A stretch of DNA of 64,000 nucleotides from Spartobacteria bacterium LR76 (GTDB lineage Bacteria; Verrucomicrobiota; Verrucomicrobiia; Chthoniobacterales; Terrimicrobiaceae): the NCBI GenBank assembly GCA_003054655.1, contig QAYZ01000013.1:372001-436000 (forward strand), given 5' to 3'. Shown in pieces: positions 18,530 through 28,011 of the stretch; positions within the stretch are counted from its first letter, which is position 1; the number at the start of each line of letters is the position of its first letter. The position numbers and the translations under genes were made by a program. A model generated the notes under the pieces. That model ran no database searches and was not told where the DNA came from. It saw nothing but the letters and a program-made list of their open reading frames with translations.

Positions 18530-21500
18530 CCGGTTCCCGCGCAGCACTCCGGACCTCCGCACCCGGGGCGTAGCGCTCATCACCGTGCTGTCCCTGGTGG
18601 TGATCGTGTGTCTCATCCTGGTCGCCTTTGTGGCGGCGATGCGCATCGAGCGCACGGCATCGTACAGCTACGGCCAGTCCATCTCGGCCGAGCAGATCGG
18701 CCAGGGCGGCCTGCGCCGGATCATAGCAGAGCTCCAGTACGAAATGGGCAAGGACGCCGCACCGCTCCTCGACTATCCACGGAAGCCGGTCTACACGAAC
18801 GTCACCGCCACCAACATCATGCCTCAGTACGTGGGGACGAATGCGGACATGCCCAATCTGATCAAGATCAGCACCACGACTCCTCCCTACACCGGCGCGC
18901 TATCCTCCGGCCAGCTCATCGCTACTAAAGTCAATACATCCATCACCGCACAGAACGGGCGGTTCGTCGGCACCAACCGCTGGAACCTGCCTGAGCTGGG
19001 CAGATTTCCCGGTACCAACAGCACGCCAAACTGGATCCTTATGACCCGCTCGGGCGTCACGGATGGCAGCAGCGGCGGCTTCGGAACGACCGGCAACACC
19101 CTGAACAACGCATCTCCGGGCAACACGAATTTCGTCATCGGACGCTTTGCCTATGCCATCTATGACACCGGGGGCCTGCTCGATATCACCCAGGCCGGAT
19201 ATCCCTCCTCCCTGCCCCCCTCAGATATCCAGCAGATCAAGGGCTTACTCCCCGGCACATCGCTGAGCGACACCAACCTCGCCATCGACGTGCAAAAGCT
19301 GACTGCCTGGCGCAACGCCGCGAGCCGGTCGGGCTATGTCCAGTATGTCACAAACTTCCTTGCCACCAACTCGGGACAGACGGTCTATCCGGGGGACAAT
19401 ACCTTTCTCAGCCGCCAGGACCTGATCAAGGCGGCAAAGGACGCGGTCGCCGGACTGACGACCAACGCCCTGCCCAACCTCACCACCTTTTCGCGCGACC
19501 GCAACGCGCCCAGTTGGGGTCCGATGTTCAATGCCACTGATCTCGGCGGCACCAACTCAGCGTCATACGCCTATCGAAACAATGCCGGTATTTCCACCTC
19601 CTCGCCTTTCACCGCTGTGAATCGCAATCCGAACCGCCTCCTGCCGGGAGTGCGCTATGGATCTGCCTATACCATTACCGACTACAATAGCACAGGAGCA
19701 GCTTATACATACCAGGTGCAACCTGGAGACGCCGTCGTGCAGCGCCGTTTTCCGCTGGCCCGCCTCGCCTGGGTGGGGCCCAATGGTCCCACCGGGGCGT
19801 CTGTGACCGCCATCCGGGCCTGCTTCGGCCTCTCCTGGGGACCGTCGGCAGACCCGAACCTTCCCGGGGTCAACGTCTGGAAATACGAGGAGCTGACGGC
19901 CAAATCGACGATCAAGACTCTCGACCAGGTGGCGAGCGAGGGGCGCGCACCCAATTTCTTCGAGCTGCTCCAGGCCGCCATCCTCCGCGGATCGCTCGGG
20001 GTGAATGGCAACGCCGGCGTCACGAGCGGCACTACCTACAACATGAGCATTCATCAGAGCTTCCCGGCCTTTCAGATCCTGCGGATGGGAGCTGCCGCCA
20101 TCGACCAGGCGGATGCGGATTCCTTTCCCACTGTGATCGAGTACCAGCAAAGCGGCAGCCCATGGCAGGCCTGCGGCGTGGAGAGCCTCCCCGGGATCAT
20201 CTCCGTCACCCCGGTCCTCGGCGTACCCAACTCGTCGCCGCAAACCGAGGGGGAAACCAGCGCCACAGCCGCAGTCTATCTTTCCTTCAACCTCTGGAAC
20301 CCGCACCGCACGACGCCAGCCAGCATACCCGAACTCCGCATCCGCGTGCGGGGCTCGGTGGGGGTCTATAACATGCACGGCGATCCTGCCATCCTAACCT
20401 CCACGCTCGGCTCCAAGTCAGAACCTGGATTCTCTGCCGACCTCGATGAAGCCATCGAACTCAGCGTGGCGGCACGGACCGGATTCACCACGCCATCCAC
20501 CCTCATGGTTTCGGATCTCCAGGGAACCAAGCCGATCTCTACCACACCTTCGGATTTTGACAAGGGCGAGTGGGTGGAGGCTCTGCCCCTCGGGGCCAGC
20601 CTGACGACAAATATCGCCACTCTCCGACTGCATGATTTTCCGTACAAACTTGGCCTCAACAGCGCCATCACCACCGACCGCTATCAAAGTACAAAGGTGG
20701 CGCTGGGATACGATAGCGTTAGCCCGTTCAACGCCGTCATGGAGTTCAGGGCACCCTCCGGATCATGGATTCCCTATCAATTTGCCACCGGTATGAACAA
20801 CAACCTCACGTGGTTCAACTCTCTCGGCGGCAACTTCTACATCGTCTCAGCAAACGCCCGCACCGATGGAAAATATTACGCAAACTTTATTGCCTATCTG
20901 GGCGGTGCATATCCGGCTGGATGGACGACAAATGCATCCTCCGGCGCCGTGTATCATTCGGTCGCCAATGACCCTTGGGGCACCCCCGCTGGGACGGGAA
21001 TCGTCTATTTGACTTATAACAACACATGGGACCGGTCGTTGATGTATGCCTCCAATGATCCCCGCTCTACGCGACTTAACACCTGGATGTTTACGCGCTC
21101 GGGACCGCTCTCGATCTCCGCGACGCAAAAAATGATCCTGTGGTCTTCAACCAACATTGCAACGCTGTTTGAGAAAGGCTTCGGCGGCGACAGTAACTAC
21201 GTCCAACTGAAACCGACTGTCTTTGGAACCTCGTATTTCCCCGCCCAGCTCGCCCGGAACAACTACGGCAGCGACACAGCGATCTCCTCCACCAGCAACA
21301 CCGTCACGCGCACGGGCAGCGGGTCGGACACCAGCTACACCGACAACGATGGTCTGCGGCGGACTGCGGACTCAGGACTCTTCGGCGATGCCAACGCTAC
21401 GACCGGAAATCCCTTCGAGCGAACCCTCGACAAACCCGTCATCCTGAACCGCCCCTTCCGCTCGGTCGGTGAAATAGGCTATGTCTTCCGGGACAATCCC

Positions 21501-22073
21501 TGGCGCACCGCAGACTTTTTCTCCTCGAAGAGCGCCGACTCCGCCCTCCTCGATATATTTACCGTGCAGGACTCCACCGAGCGTGTCGTCTCCGGTCGCG
21601 TCAACCTGAACACCCGCAATGCCAATGTCCTGAAGGCGCTGTTCACGGAAACCATGATCGATCCTGTGACCAATACCACGCTCTCCGCGACGGAGGCCGC
21701 CACGCTGGCCGCAACTATCACGCAATTCACCTCGACAAACAGGATCGTCAACAAGAGCGACCTCGCCAACGTGGTCAGCCCGTTCCTGAGCCCCACAACA
21801 GGCTCCACGCTGAGTACAAACTTCACATCACTCGATAATCAGAACCTCAAGCTGAGACGCGAGGCCTTTGTGCGCGCATTGACTGATACGACGCAGACAC
21901 GCACCTGGAACCTCATGATCGATATCATCGCCCAAGCCGGACGCTATGGCCCCGCCGCGAATACGCTCGATAAATTCATCGTCGAAAGCGAGCGACGGTA
22001 CTGGCTCCATGTCGCCATCGACCGCTTCACCGGCGAGGTGCTGGATCAAAAACTGGAGGCAGTGACAGAATGA
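18513..22073 (+). CDS. Verru_Chthon cassette 1 protein A (giant GspK-like protein)
   Basis: 1186 aa from the ATG at 18513 (a TTG nine bases earlier is also possible). After TRG comes VALITVLSLVVIVCLILVAF, a prepilin-like segment whose +5 residue is Thr instead of Glu. GspK of type II secretion is the one pseudopilin known to lack Glu+5 and to be much larger than the rest, so this is the K-like member, though about four times longer than GspK. The remaining 1100 residues are rich in Asn, Ser, Thr and Gly and end with a segment (SGRVNLNTRNANVLKALF) like the GspK repeat that precedes its helical domain. Likely caps a pseudopilus or presents a large surface domain. Confidence 0.8.
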   Translation: MSRSPDRFPRSTPDLRTRGVALITVLSLVVIVCLILVAFVAAMRIERTASYSYGQSISAEQIGQGGLRRIIAELQYEMGKDAAPLLDYPRKPVYTNVTATNIMPQYVGTNADMPNLIKISTTTPPYTGALSSGQLIATKVNTSITAQNGRFVGTNRWNLPELGRFPGTNSTPNWILMTRSGVTDGSSGGFGTTGNTLNNASPGNTNFVIGRFAYAIYDTGGLLDITQAGYPSSLPPSDIQQIKGLLPGTSLSDTNLAIDVQKLTAWRNAASRSGYVQYVTNFLATNSGQTVYPGDNTFLSRQDLIKAAKDAVAGLTTNALPNLTTFSRDRNAPSWGPMFNATDLGGTNSASYAYRNNAGISTSSPFTAVNRNPNRLLPGVRYGSAYTITDYNSTGAAYTYQVQPGDAVVQRRFPLARLAWVGPNGPTGASVTAIRACFGLSWGPSADPNLPGVNVWKYEELTAKSTIKTLDQVASEGRAPNFFELLQAAILRGSLGVNGNAGVTSGTTYNMSIHQSFPAFQILRMGAAAIDQADADSFPTVIEYQQSGSPWQACGVESLPGIISVTPVLGVPNSSPQTEGETSATAAVYLSFNLWNPHRTTPASIPELRIRVRGSVGVYNMHGDPAILTSTLGSKSEPGFSADLDEAIELSVAARTGFTTPSTLMVSDLQGTKPISTTPSDFDKGEWVEALPLGASLTTNIATLRLHDFPYKLGLNSAITTDRYQSTKVALGYDSVSPFNAVMEFRAPSGSWIPYQFATGMNNNLTWFNSLGGNFYIVSANARTDGKYYANFIAYLGGAYPAGWTTNASSGAVYHSVANDPWGTPAGTGIVYLTYNNTWDRSLMYASNDPRSTRLNTWMFTRSGPLSISATQKMILWSSTNIATLFEKGFGGDSNYVQLKPTVFGTSYFPAQLARNNYGSDTAISSTSNTVTRTGSGSDTSYTDNDGLRRTADSGLFGDANATTGNPFERTLDKPVILNRPFRSVGEIGYVFRDNPWRTADFFSSKSADSALLDIFTVQDSTERVVSGRVNLNTRNANVLKALFTETMIDPVTNTTLSATEAATLAATITQFTSTNRIVNKSDLANVVSPFLSPTTGSTLSTNFTSLDNQNLKLRREAFVRALTDTTQTRTWNLMIDIIAQAGRYGPAANTLDKFIVESERRYWLHVAIDRFTGEVLDQKLEAVTE

Positions 22074-22816
22074 AAATCTTGATTGGTCTTGTCGGCATGT
22101 TCCTGGGTGCGACGATCGCGGGTGCCGCCCCTCCCGGCCCGAATCTGGCGAGTTTCCCGCCGCCGCATGCGCCATTCGTCAAGCCGGTGGCCGAAAAGGC
22201 GAGCTGGACGATCACGACGCAGGAGATCCCTTCGACCGAGAAAAAGGAATCCGCGCCGCCTCAGCCAAAATCCCTCGTGACCAGCATCGATTCGTTTCGC
22301 AATGGAGAGTTCAAGCGCGACCTCATCACCTATGCCAGCGGGCAGAGGGAGGAGGTGTGGTATTTCCAGGGGCAGGTGCTGTCCGCCGCCTCATCGCGCC
22401 CGGAAAAGGTCGTCATCCAATCCTTCGCCGCTCTCGAGGAAGGGTATGACCAGACGGAGATCTTTCGCCTCGTGGGAAATCCCGTGAAATCTCCCGGCTA
22501 CCCCGGTCTCAACTGGGTGGATAAAAAGTACTATGACGCCGTGACCCTCTTCAACAAGACCGTACCGGCCTATCACTACGTCCTCCGAGGCAAGGTGGAC
22601 GGTCAGGACCTCGTCGCGGCCGAGGCCTGGGTCGACGCCCAGACCGGGCTGCCCCTGGGTTATACGTCGGATGGGGCTCTCTACGTTTATCGCTTCGGGG
22701 AGGCTCCGACCGGCAGCGCAACCCTCCCGCCCGCTTTTGCCGCCGCCCTCCAGAAGGTGAAGCAACGGCAGGACCTCCTGCGCCGGCTCCAGGCGGACGC
22801 CGCCGCCCTCCGCTAG
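22070..22816 (+). CDS. Exported protein linked to cassette 1, function unknown
   Basis: 248 aa, starting with an ATGA overlap with protein A, so translation is probably coupled. A signal peptide is evident (MKILIGLVGMFLGATIAGAA). The next 45 residues are Pro-rich and probably flexible. The folded part (about residues 70-225) has alternating strands (DLITYASGQREEVWYFQGQV, YHYVLRGKVDGQDLVAAEAW) and resembles no family I can name. The C-terminus is a charged helix (LQKVKQRQDLLRRLQADAA). Cassette 2 has no counterpart. It may be a periplasmic partner of the large A protein. Confidence 0.65.
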   Translation: MKILIGLVGMFLGATIAGAAPPGPNLASFPPPHAPFVKPVAEKASWTITTQEIPSTEKKESAPPQPKSLVTSIDSFRNGEFKRDLITYASGQREEVWYFQGQVLSAASSRPEKVVIQSFAALEEGYDQTEIFRLVGNPVKSPGYPGLNWVDKKYYDAVTLFNKTVPAYHYVLRGKVDGQDLVAAEAWVDAQTGLPLGYTSDGALYVYRFGEAPTGSATLPPAFAAALQKVKQRQDLLRRLQADAAALR

Positions 22817-22853
22817 GGTATTAGTCGATACATTAGTCCGCGTCGGAAAAAAA

Positions 22854-22881
22854 CACATGAAAGATCGGCCCGCGGCTAACA
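22854..22881 (+). promoter_or_regulatory. Motif B copy 1, before the GH50 gene
   Basis: CACATG (22854), TCGGC (22865), CGG (22873) and TAAC (22877) keep exactly the same spacing as the copies at 30064 and 36680. It ends 41 nt before the GH50 start. Twenty of 27 positions agree with the 30064 copy. Probably an activator or repressor site for a shared regulator. Confidence 0.55.
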
Positions 22882-22921
22882 CGTCGCAGGCGCTTTCCGG
22901 CATGATGAACCCTGCCTCTCC

Positions 22922-25006
22922 ATGTCCCTCCGATATCTAGCCCTCTGGTGCATTCCCGCGGCGCTCCACGCCCAGGATGTGCTTAAAACCGACACTCGCT
23001 CCCTCGACAGTTTCGAGGGCGACCGGCCTGGCATCACGACAAAGCATGCCGAATATGCCCCGACGACCGACGGGGCGACCGATGGGAGCAAAGCGCTCCG
23101 GCTGACTTTTCACACCCCGGCGGCATACCCCTCGGTGGCCTTTACCTTCGATCCGCCGCAGGATTTTCGCGGCTACGGAGGGCTTGCCTTTGACGTGTAC
23201 AACCCCGGGCGCAACACCGTCGCCTTCAACACCCGCATCGACAGCTCCGACCAGGCCGATGGTGGCGGCAACCACTCCCGCACCGGGCGCGGATCGATCG
23301 ACGGGGGCCAGCGGGCCACGTTTGTCATACCCTTTGGCACGGATCCCTCGACCCTGGGCGTCAAGGCGCTGCCTGGCTTCGGGGCATTCCGCAGCGTGGG
23401 AGCATCGGGCAAGGGGCCTTTCGATCTCGGCCACATTGTCAACTGGCAGGTCTTCCTCAATCTCCCCGCCGAGGATCGCGAGATCATAATCGACACCGTC
23501 CGGCTCGTGCCGGGGCACAAGGAGGACTTCTCCAACCTGGTCGACAAATACGGCCAGTACACCCGGGAAACCTGGCCGGGCAAGGTCACGGCTGATACCG
23601 ACTTCGCCGCGCAGCTCGCGGTAGAAGATCGCGACATCGCCGCCCACCCCGCGCCGAAGGATCGAGACATTTACGGCGGCTGGGCCGCAGGCCCTAAGCT
23701 CGACGCCACCGGGTTTTTCCGGGTGGCCGAATACGATGGCAAATGGGCCTTCGTCGATCCCGAGGGACGGCTGTTCCTCTCCTTTGGCCCGACCTGCGTC
23801 GGCACCACGGATGAGACCACGATCAAGGGGCGCGAGGAACTCTTCAACGGACTGCCGACAGATGATCCGGCGCTCAACGCGGCCCGTACCGAAGGCGGAG
23901 AGGATTTCCTCAAGGCCAATCTGATCCGAAAGTATGGCCAGCCCTACATCAAACCCTGGCTCGAGCGCTCCTACACGCGTCTGCTTTCCTGGGGCTTCAA
24001 TACCATCGCGGCGTTTTCCTCGTGGGAGAGCATCGGCAACGGGCGCGTGCCTTATACCCTGACCATCTGGCCCGCGAACAAACATCCTCGCGTCACCTGG
24101 GGGACGGGCTATGTCCGCGGCATGGACGATCCCTTCGATCCCCGGTTCGCCGCAGATGTGGCATCCGCTGTCGAGGCCCAGGCCGCGCGCGCCAAGGACG
24201 ATCCGTTTTGTATTGGCTACTTCGTCGGCAATGAGGAAGCGTGGGGATTTTACAAGAACGATCCGGCCAATCACTACGGCCTCGCGCTGGGCGCTCTCAA
24301 GGCGACGACAGCGGACTCGCCTGCGAAACAGGCCCTGCTCAAGCAACTGCGGGAGAAATACACGGATATCGGCGCTTTGAACTCAGCGTGGGGCACCACA
24401 TTTGCCGACTGGAACGTGCTCGATGCCCCGGTATCTCTGCAGGACAAGCTGAAGGGCGCCGTGCTTGCGAACTTATCCGCCTTCCTCTCGCTGTACGCCG
24501 AGAAATATTTCCGCACGGTCAGCGAAGCCATCAAGAAAGCCGACCCCAATCACCTCTACCTCGGGTGCCGGTTTGCAGGATATTCGCCCGAGGTGCTAGC
24601 CGCTGCGGCAAAGTACTGCGATGTGCTTTCCTTCAACATCTACCGGGAGAAGCTGAGCGCGAGCGAATGGGCGATCCTCGATGCATACAACAAGCCCGTG
24701 CTCATCGGTGAGTTTCACTTCGGCTCCACGGACCGCGGAGTTTTCGACACGGGGCTATTTGCCGCCGCCGACCAGGCTTCGCGGGGCGGGAGCTACGAGA
24801 CCTACGTCTGGAGCGCGCTCGATCATCCGAAGTTCGTCGGCGCGCACTGGTTCCAATATGCCGACCAGCCCGCCACGGGCCGCTCCATGGATGGTGAGAA
24901 TGCAGGCATCGGCATTGTGAGCATCACCGATACGCCCCACCAGGAGTTCATCGATTCCATCCGCCAGACCAATGCGGACATCTATTCCTACCGCTTTCAA
25001 AAATGA
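22922..25006 (+). CDS. GH50-like exported beta-agarase family enzyme
   Basis: 694 aa with a short signal peptide (MSLRYLALWCIPAALHAQ). Residues about 20-200 form a beta-sandwich module like the one in the two GH16 enzymes nearby and at the N-terminus of GH50 agarases. The catalytic part starts at VDKYGQYTRETWPGKV and GGWAAGPKLDATGFFRV, both typical of GH50. The expected glutamates are in YFVGNEEAWG (Glu438, acid/base) and IGEFHFG (Glu597, nucleophile). GH50 enzymes release neoagaro-oligosaccharides from agarose, but soil verrucomicrobia carry GH50-like enzymes whose substrates are untested, so a beta-galactan is the safest statement. Overlaps the GH5 gene by 4 bp. Confidence 0.8.
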   Translation: MSLRYLALWCIPAALHAQDVLKTDTRSLDSFEGDRPGITTKHAEYAPTTDGATDGSKALRLTFHTPAAYPSVAFTFDPPQDFRGYGGLAFDVYNPGRNTVAFNTRIDSSDQADGGGNHSRTGRGSIDGGQRATFVIPFGTDPSTLGVKALPGFGAFRSVGASGKGPFDLGHIVNWQVFLNLPAEDREIIIDTVRLVPGHKEDFSNLVDKYGQYTRETWPGKVTADTDFAAQLAVEDRDIAAHPAPKDRDIYGGWAAGPKLDATGFFRVAEYDGKWAFVDPEGRLFLSFGPTCVGTTDETTIKGREELFNGLPTDDPALNAARTEGGEDFLKANLIRKYGQPYIKPWLERSYTRLLSWGFNTIAAFSSWESIGNGRVPYTLTIWPANKHPRVTWGTGYVRGMDDPFDPRFAADVASAVEAQAARAKDDPFCIGYFVGNEEAWGFYKNDPANHYGLALGALKATTADSPAKQALLKQLREKYTDIGALNSAWGTTFADWNVLDAPVSLQDKLKGAVLANLSAFLSLYAEKYFRTVSEAIKKADPNHLYLGCRFAGYSPEVLAAAAKYCDVLSFNIYREKLSASEWAILDAYNKPVLIGEFHFGSTDRGVFDTGLFAAADQASRGGSYETYVWSALDHPKFVGAHWFQYADQPATGRSMDGENAGIGIVSITDTPHQEFIDSIRQTNADIYSYRFQK

Positions 25007-26043
25007 AAACCCATCCCTGCCTCCGAGGCACCAATATCTCCCACTGGCTCAGCCAAAGCGACCGTCGCGGAGCGGAACGCCGCGAGTGGTTCACGCCGGA
25101 GGACATCCGCATCATCGCCGACTTCGGCTTCGATCACATCCGCCTGCCCATCGACGAGGAGCAGATGTGGGACGAACAGGGGCGGCAGGAGAACGAAGCC
25201 TTCGACCTTCTCGATAATGCCATCGACTGGGCGGCGGCGGAGGGTCTCGGGGTGATCCTCGACCTGCACATCCTACGCGGGCATTCCTTCGGGCAGATGA
25301 CGGAGCCGAAGCTCTTCACCGATCCCGCCGAAGAGGCGCACTTTGCCAGGATGTGGCATCAGCTATCCTCACGGTTTGCCTCGCGCCCCACAGAAGTGCT
25401 CGCCTACGAGCTCCTGAACGAGCCAGTGGCCGACAACCCTGCGGACTGGAACCGCGTCGCGGCTGCGGCCATGCGCCTCGTGCGCGAACGCGAACCCAGG
25501 CGCACCATTCTCATCGGCTCAAACCGCTGGAACTCGGTCTTCACCCTGCACGAGCTCGACCTGCCGGACACGAGCGACACGATCCTCACGTTTCACTACT
25601 ACCATCCGATGCTCGTCACCCATCACCGGGCAGGATGGAGCCAGGAGGGGCGCATGTATGACGGCCCCATCCAATACCCTGGCAGGCCCATCGCCGACGA
25701 ACACCTGCCCCTGGTTCGCCCGCCTGAGCCGACAAAATTCGGCGCGCTGGATTTTTCGGAACTCAACAAACCGTTCACCCGCGCAAACATGGTGGCCGAT
25801 TTCGCCGGGGCCGTCGAGGTCTCGCGCAAAACCGGCTGCCCGCTTTATTGCGGTGAATTTGGCGTGGTAAACTACGCCCCCATGCCAGTGCGCGAAGCCT
25901 GGTATCGCGACATCATCTCGGTCTTCGAGGAGTACGGTATTGGCTGGGCCAACTGGGACTACAAGGGCCAGTTTGGCATCGTCGACGGTGATCACCAGAG
26001 CACGGGCATCGCCGAGGCCATGCTCGGGAGTGTAGTTCGCTAA
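25003..26043 (+). CDS. GH5 family glycoside hydrolase
   Basis: 346 aa, start overlapping the GH50 stop (ATGA), so the two are co-translated. A cellulase-type TIM barrel: LRGTNISHWLSQSDRRGA at strand 1, FDHIRLPIDEEQMW, the acid/base glutamate in ELLNEPVAD (Glu140) and the nucleophile in LYCGEFGVV (Glu285), with HYYHPMLVTHH between. No signal peptide, so it probably acts on imported oligosaccharides. GH5 covers beta-glucanases, mannanases and others; the subfamily cannot be fixed by eye. A strong terminator follows. Confidence 0.85.
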   Translation: MKTHPCLRGTNISHWLSQSDRRGAERREWFTPEDIRIIADFGFDHIRLPIDEEQMWDEQGRQENEAFDLLDNAIDWAAAEGLGVILDLHILRGHSFGQMTEPKLFTDPAEEAHFARMWHQLSSRFASRPTEVLAYELLNEPVADNPADWNRVAAAAMRLVREREPRRTILIGSNRWNSVFTLHELDLPDTSDTILTFHYYHPMLVTHHRAGWSQEGRMYDGPIQYPGRPIADEHLPLVRPPEPTKFGALDFSELNKPFTRANMVADFAGAVEVSRKTGCPLYCGEFGVVNYAPMPVREAWYRDIISVFEEYGIGWANWDYKGQFGIVDGDHQSTGIAEAMLGSVVR

Positions 26044-26049
26044 ATATTA

Positions 26050-26086
26050 CGGACCGGCGGAAGAGTGTCCCGCCGGTCCGCTTTTC
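26050..26086. terminator. Bidirectional terminator between GH5 and GH16
   Basis: Arms CGGACCGGCGG (26050-26060) and CCGCCGGTCCG (26070-26080) pair perfectly over 11 bp with a 9-base loop. A CTTTTC tail lies on the plus side and an A+T-rich TAATATTTA on the minus side, so it can serve both convergent operons. Confidence 0.85.
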
Positions 26087-26094
26087 AAAATTCC

Positions 26095-28008
26095 CTAGTT
26101 CCTGCCAGCCTCCATGAGGTCCTTGCGCTGCCATACGCGCACATAATCGATCTGAAGGTCGGCCGGGAGCTTGGCCGGGTCGAGCGGGTCGTATTCAAAT
26201 CCCCCGGGCAGCATGTCAAAGATCAGGAAGGAGGGGACAGAGCCGACCCGCGGAGAATCCCAGCTCCCCTGGAGCCGGCCTTGGGAATACACCGAGATAT
26301 GGCCCGGCAGCCAGAGCATGCCGATCGTCAGGTAGCCATCCTTGTCGGGGCGGTTGTAGTGGGACGAGGTGCCGGCGCTCTTATGGTACTTCACGTAGTC
26401 GTCCCAGTGGACGCCAAAGGTCGTCCGATACGGCCCCCACATCGACTGACCCTCGAAAACATCAAACTCCATCCCGCCATCCTTCGTGCTCGCCTGGCGA
26501 TACCTCGGCCACTCGGCCGGGCCACGCTGCGGCATAAGCCAGAAGGCGGGAAACATGCTCGGCGCAGTCGGCAATTTCACCCGCACCTCGTAGTAGCCAT
26601 AGGTCTGCCGCCACTTGCCATAAGTGTCGAGCCACCCGGTCGCAAACTCCGTCGCCCGGGCGTTCGGGTCGTCGTTATGAAAACCCGCCCGCTTTTCAAT
26701 GCGCAGGCGCGCGAGGCCGTCGCCGATGAGGACGTTTTGCTTCGAGAAACCAACGCGCTTGTCCCAGTGGTTGTCAGAATACACGTTCCACTTGGATTCA
26801 TCGAGGGTCGTGCCATCGAAGCTGTCCTCAAATGTCTTCACCCATTCGCCTTCCACCGGAGGACGCTGACCCAGCCATTCCGGGCGCGGGTCTCCCTCGG
26901 GCATGCCCGCAGTGACAGCCAGCACCTCGAAGGATGAGGGGGCCTGCCCGGCTGCCGGGGAGAGGATCAGCCCATTCGTCTGGTGGCTGAAATACCGGGC
27001 TCCCGGAGTCGGCTCCAGGCCCCAGCTCTTCTTGCCTTCCAACTGGTTTTGCTCGGGAACCGAGACGATCTTGAAGGGAGTGCCAGGGATAAAGGGAACC
27101 ACCAGATCCACGGTTTCGCCGGGAGCGATCGGCTTGTCCGGAGTCGCTATCTCCGACTTGTCGGCCTGGCTGGAAAGCTGCGCCGTGAGCGACGCCGGGT
27201 GAGAGCCAGCGTTCTTCACCTTCACCGTCACCTGAAGAAAATCCCCGAGGTCCCAATATCCCTTCACAGGCTTCAGTTGCACGCTTTCATCTGGCTTGCC
27301 GGTGAAATCCACGCGGATCGTCCTGGCGCTCGTTACCTCTGCCTTTGCTCCATTGCGACCGGTCAGTTGGGAACCGGCCGAGATCGGCACGGCGGGAGAA
27401 AAGATCACGCCATTCTGCGGCTTGACCCGGACGGTATTGGGATTGATCGGGACCGTGTCTCCCTCGCGGCCTCCCGCCATGAGAGACTCGATGCGGAATG
27501 CCCGCGCCGTCGTCTCGTTCTTCCCGACGAAGATCAGGATCTGCGTGATCCTGGCCGGGTCGAGCGGATTGGAGCCCCTGCCGGGCGAAGCAAAGTATGC
27601 CCGGGCCGTTCCCGTTTCCCCTGGTTTCAGGTAGGTCGAGCCACTCGCGTTATTCTCCCCGGAATCGATGCGGACCGTGGCATTGATAATAATGGAGCCG
27701 GTATTCGTGATCCGAGACTCGACAAATCCCGCGCCGGACAGATCAAAGGCCCCGTTCGGAGGGACGATACGCACGCCGGGAAAGCCCGCAGGCCCGGCGG
27801 CAATGGAGATGTCAATACCCTTTCCGCCCATGGCCGGCTGCACCTGGACCTGGGAGGCATGGCTCGGCTGCAAGAGCTTCTCGACGCCGGGCGGGGCAAG
27901 GTCGATCACAGGGCGCAAGGGAGCCTCCGTGGTCGGAGCGGGCATGGTGCTTTCCCCCAGAAGCAGGGAGGGGAGACACAGGGCGGGGATGAGGAGGAGG
28001 AACTTCAT
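26095..28008 (-). CDS. Exported GH16 endo-beta-glycanase
   Basis: 637 aa from the ATG at 28008 with a signal peptide (MKFLLLIPALCLPSLLLGES). Residues about 55-180 form a beta-sandwich module (FPGVRIVPPNGAFDLSGAGF) like that of the GH50 and second GH16 enzymes; a further beta domain spans about 195-370. The GH16 catalytic domain begins near FEDSFDGTTLDESKW (about 395) and holds the E-x-D-x-x-E signature as GGMEFDVFEGQ, giving nucleophile Glu514, Asp516 and acid/base Glu519. GH16 enzymes cut beta-1,3/1,4-glucans, agarose, carrageenan or porphyran; pairing with GH50 suggests a beta-galactan. Second gene of a two-gene operon, 3 nt after its partner. Confidence 0.85.
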   Translation of the reverse strand: MKFLLLIPALCLPSLLLGESTMPAPTTEAPLRPVIDLAPPGVEKLLQPSHASQVQVQPAMGGKGIDISIAAGPAGFPGVRIVPPNGAFDLSGAGFVESRITNTGSIIINATVRIDSGENNASGSTYLKPGETGTARAYFASPGRGSNPLDPARITQILIFVGKNETTARAFRIESLMAGGREGDTVPINPNTVRVKPQNGVIFSPAVPISAGSQLTGRNGAKAEVTSARTIRVDFTGKPDESVQLKPVKGYWDLGDFLQVTVKVKNAGSHPASLTAQLSSQADKSEIATPDKPIAPGETVDLVVPFIPGTPFKIVSVPEQNQLEGKKSWGLEPTPGARYFSHQTNGLILSPAAGQAPSSFEVLAVTAGMPEGDPRPEWLGQRPPVEGEWVKTFEDSFDGTTLDESKWNVYSDNHWDKRVGFSKQNVLIGDGLARLRIEKRAGFHNDDPNARATEFATGWLDTYGKWRQTYGYYEVRVKLPTAPSMFPAFWLMPQRGPAEWPRYRQASTKDGGMEFDVFEGQSMWGPYRTTFGVHWDDYVKYHKSAGTSSHYNRPDKDGYLTIGMLWLPGHISVYSQGRLQGSWDSPRVGSVPSFLIFDMLPGGFEYDPLDPAKLPADLQIDYVRVWQRKDLMEAGRN

Positions 28009-28011
28009 AGA

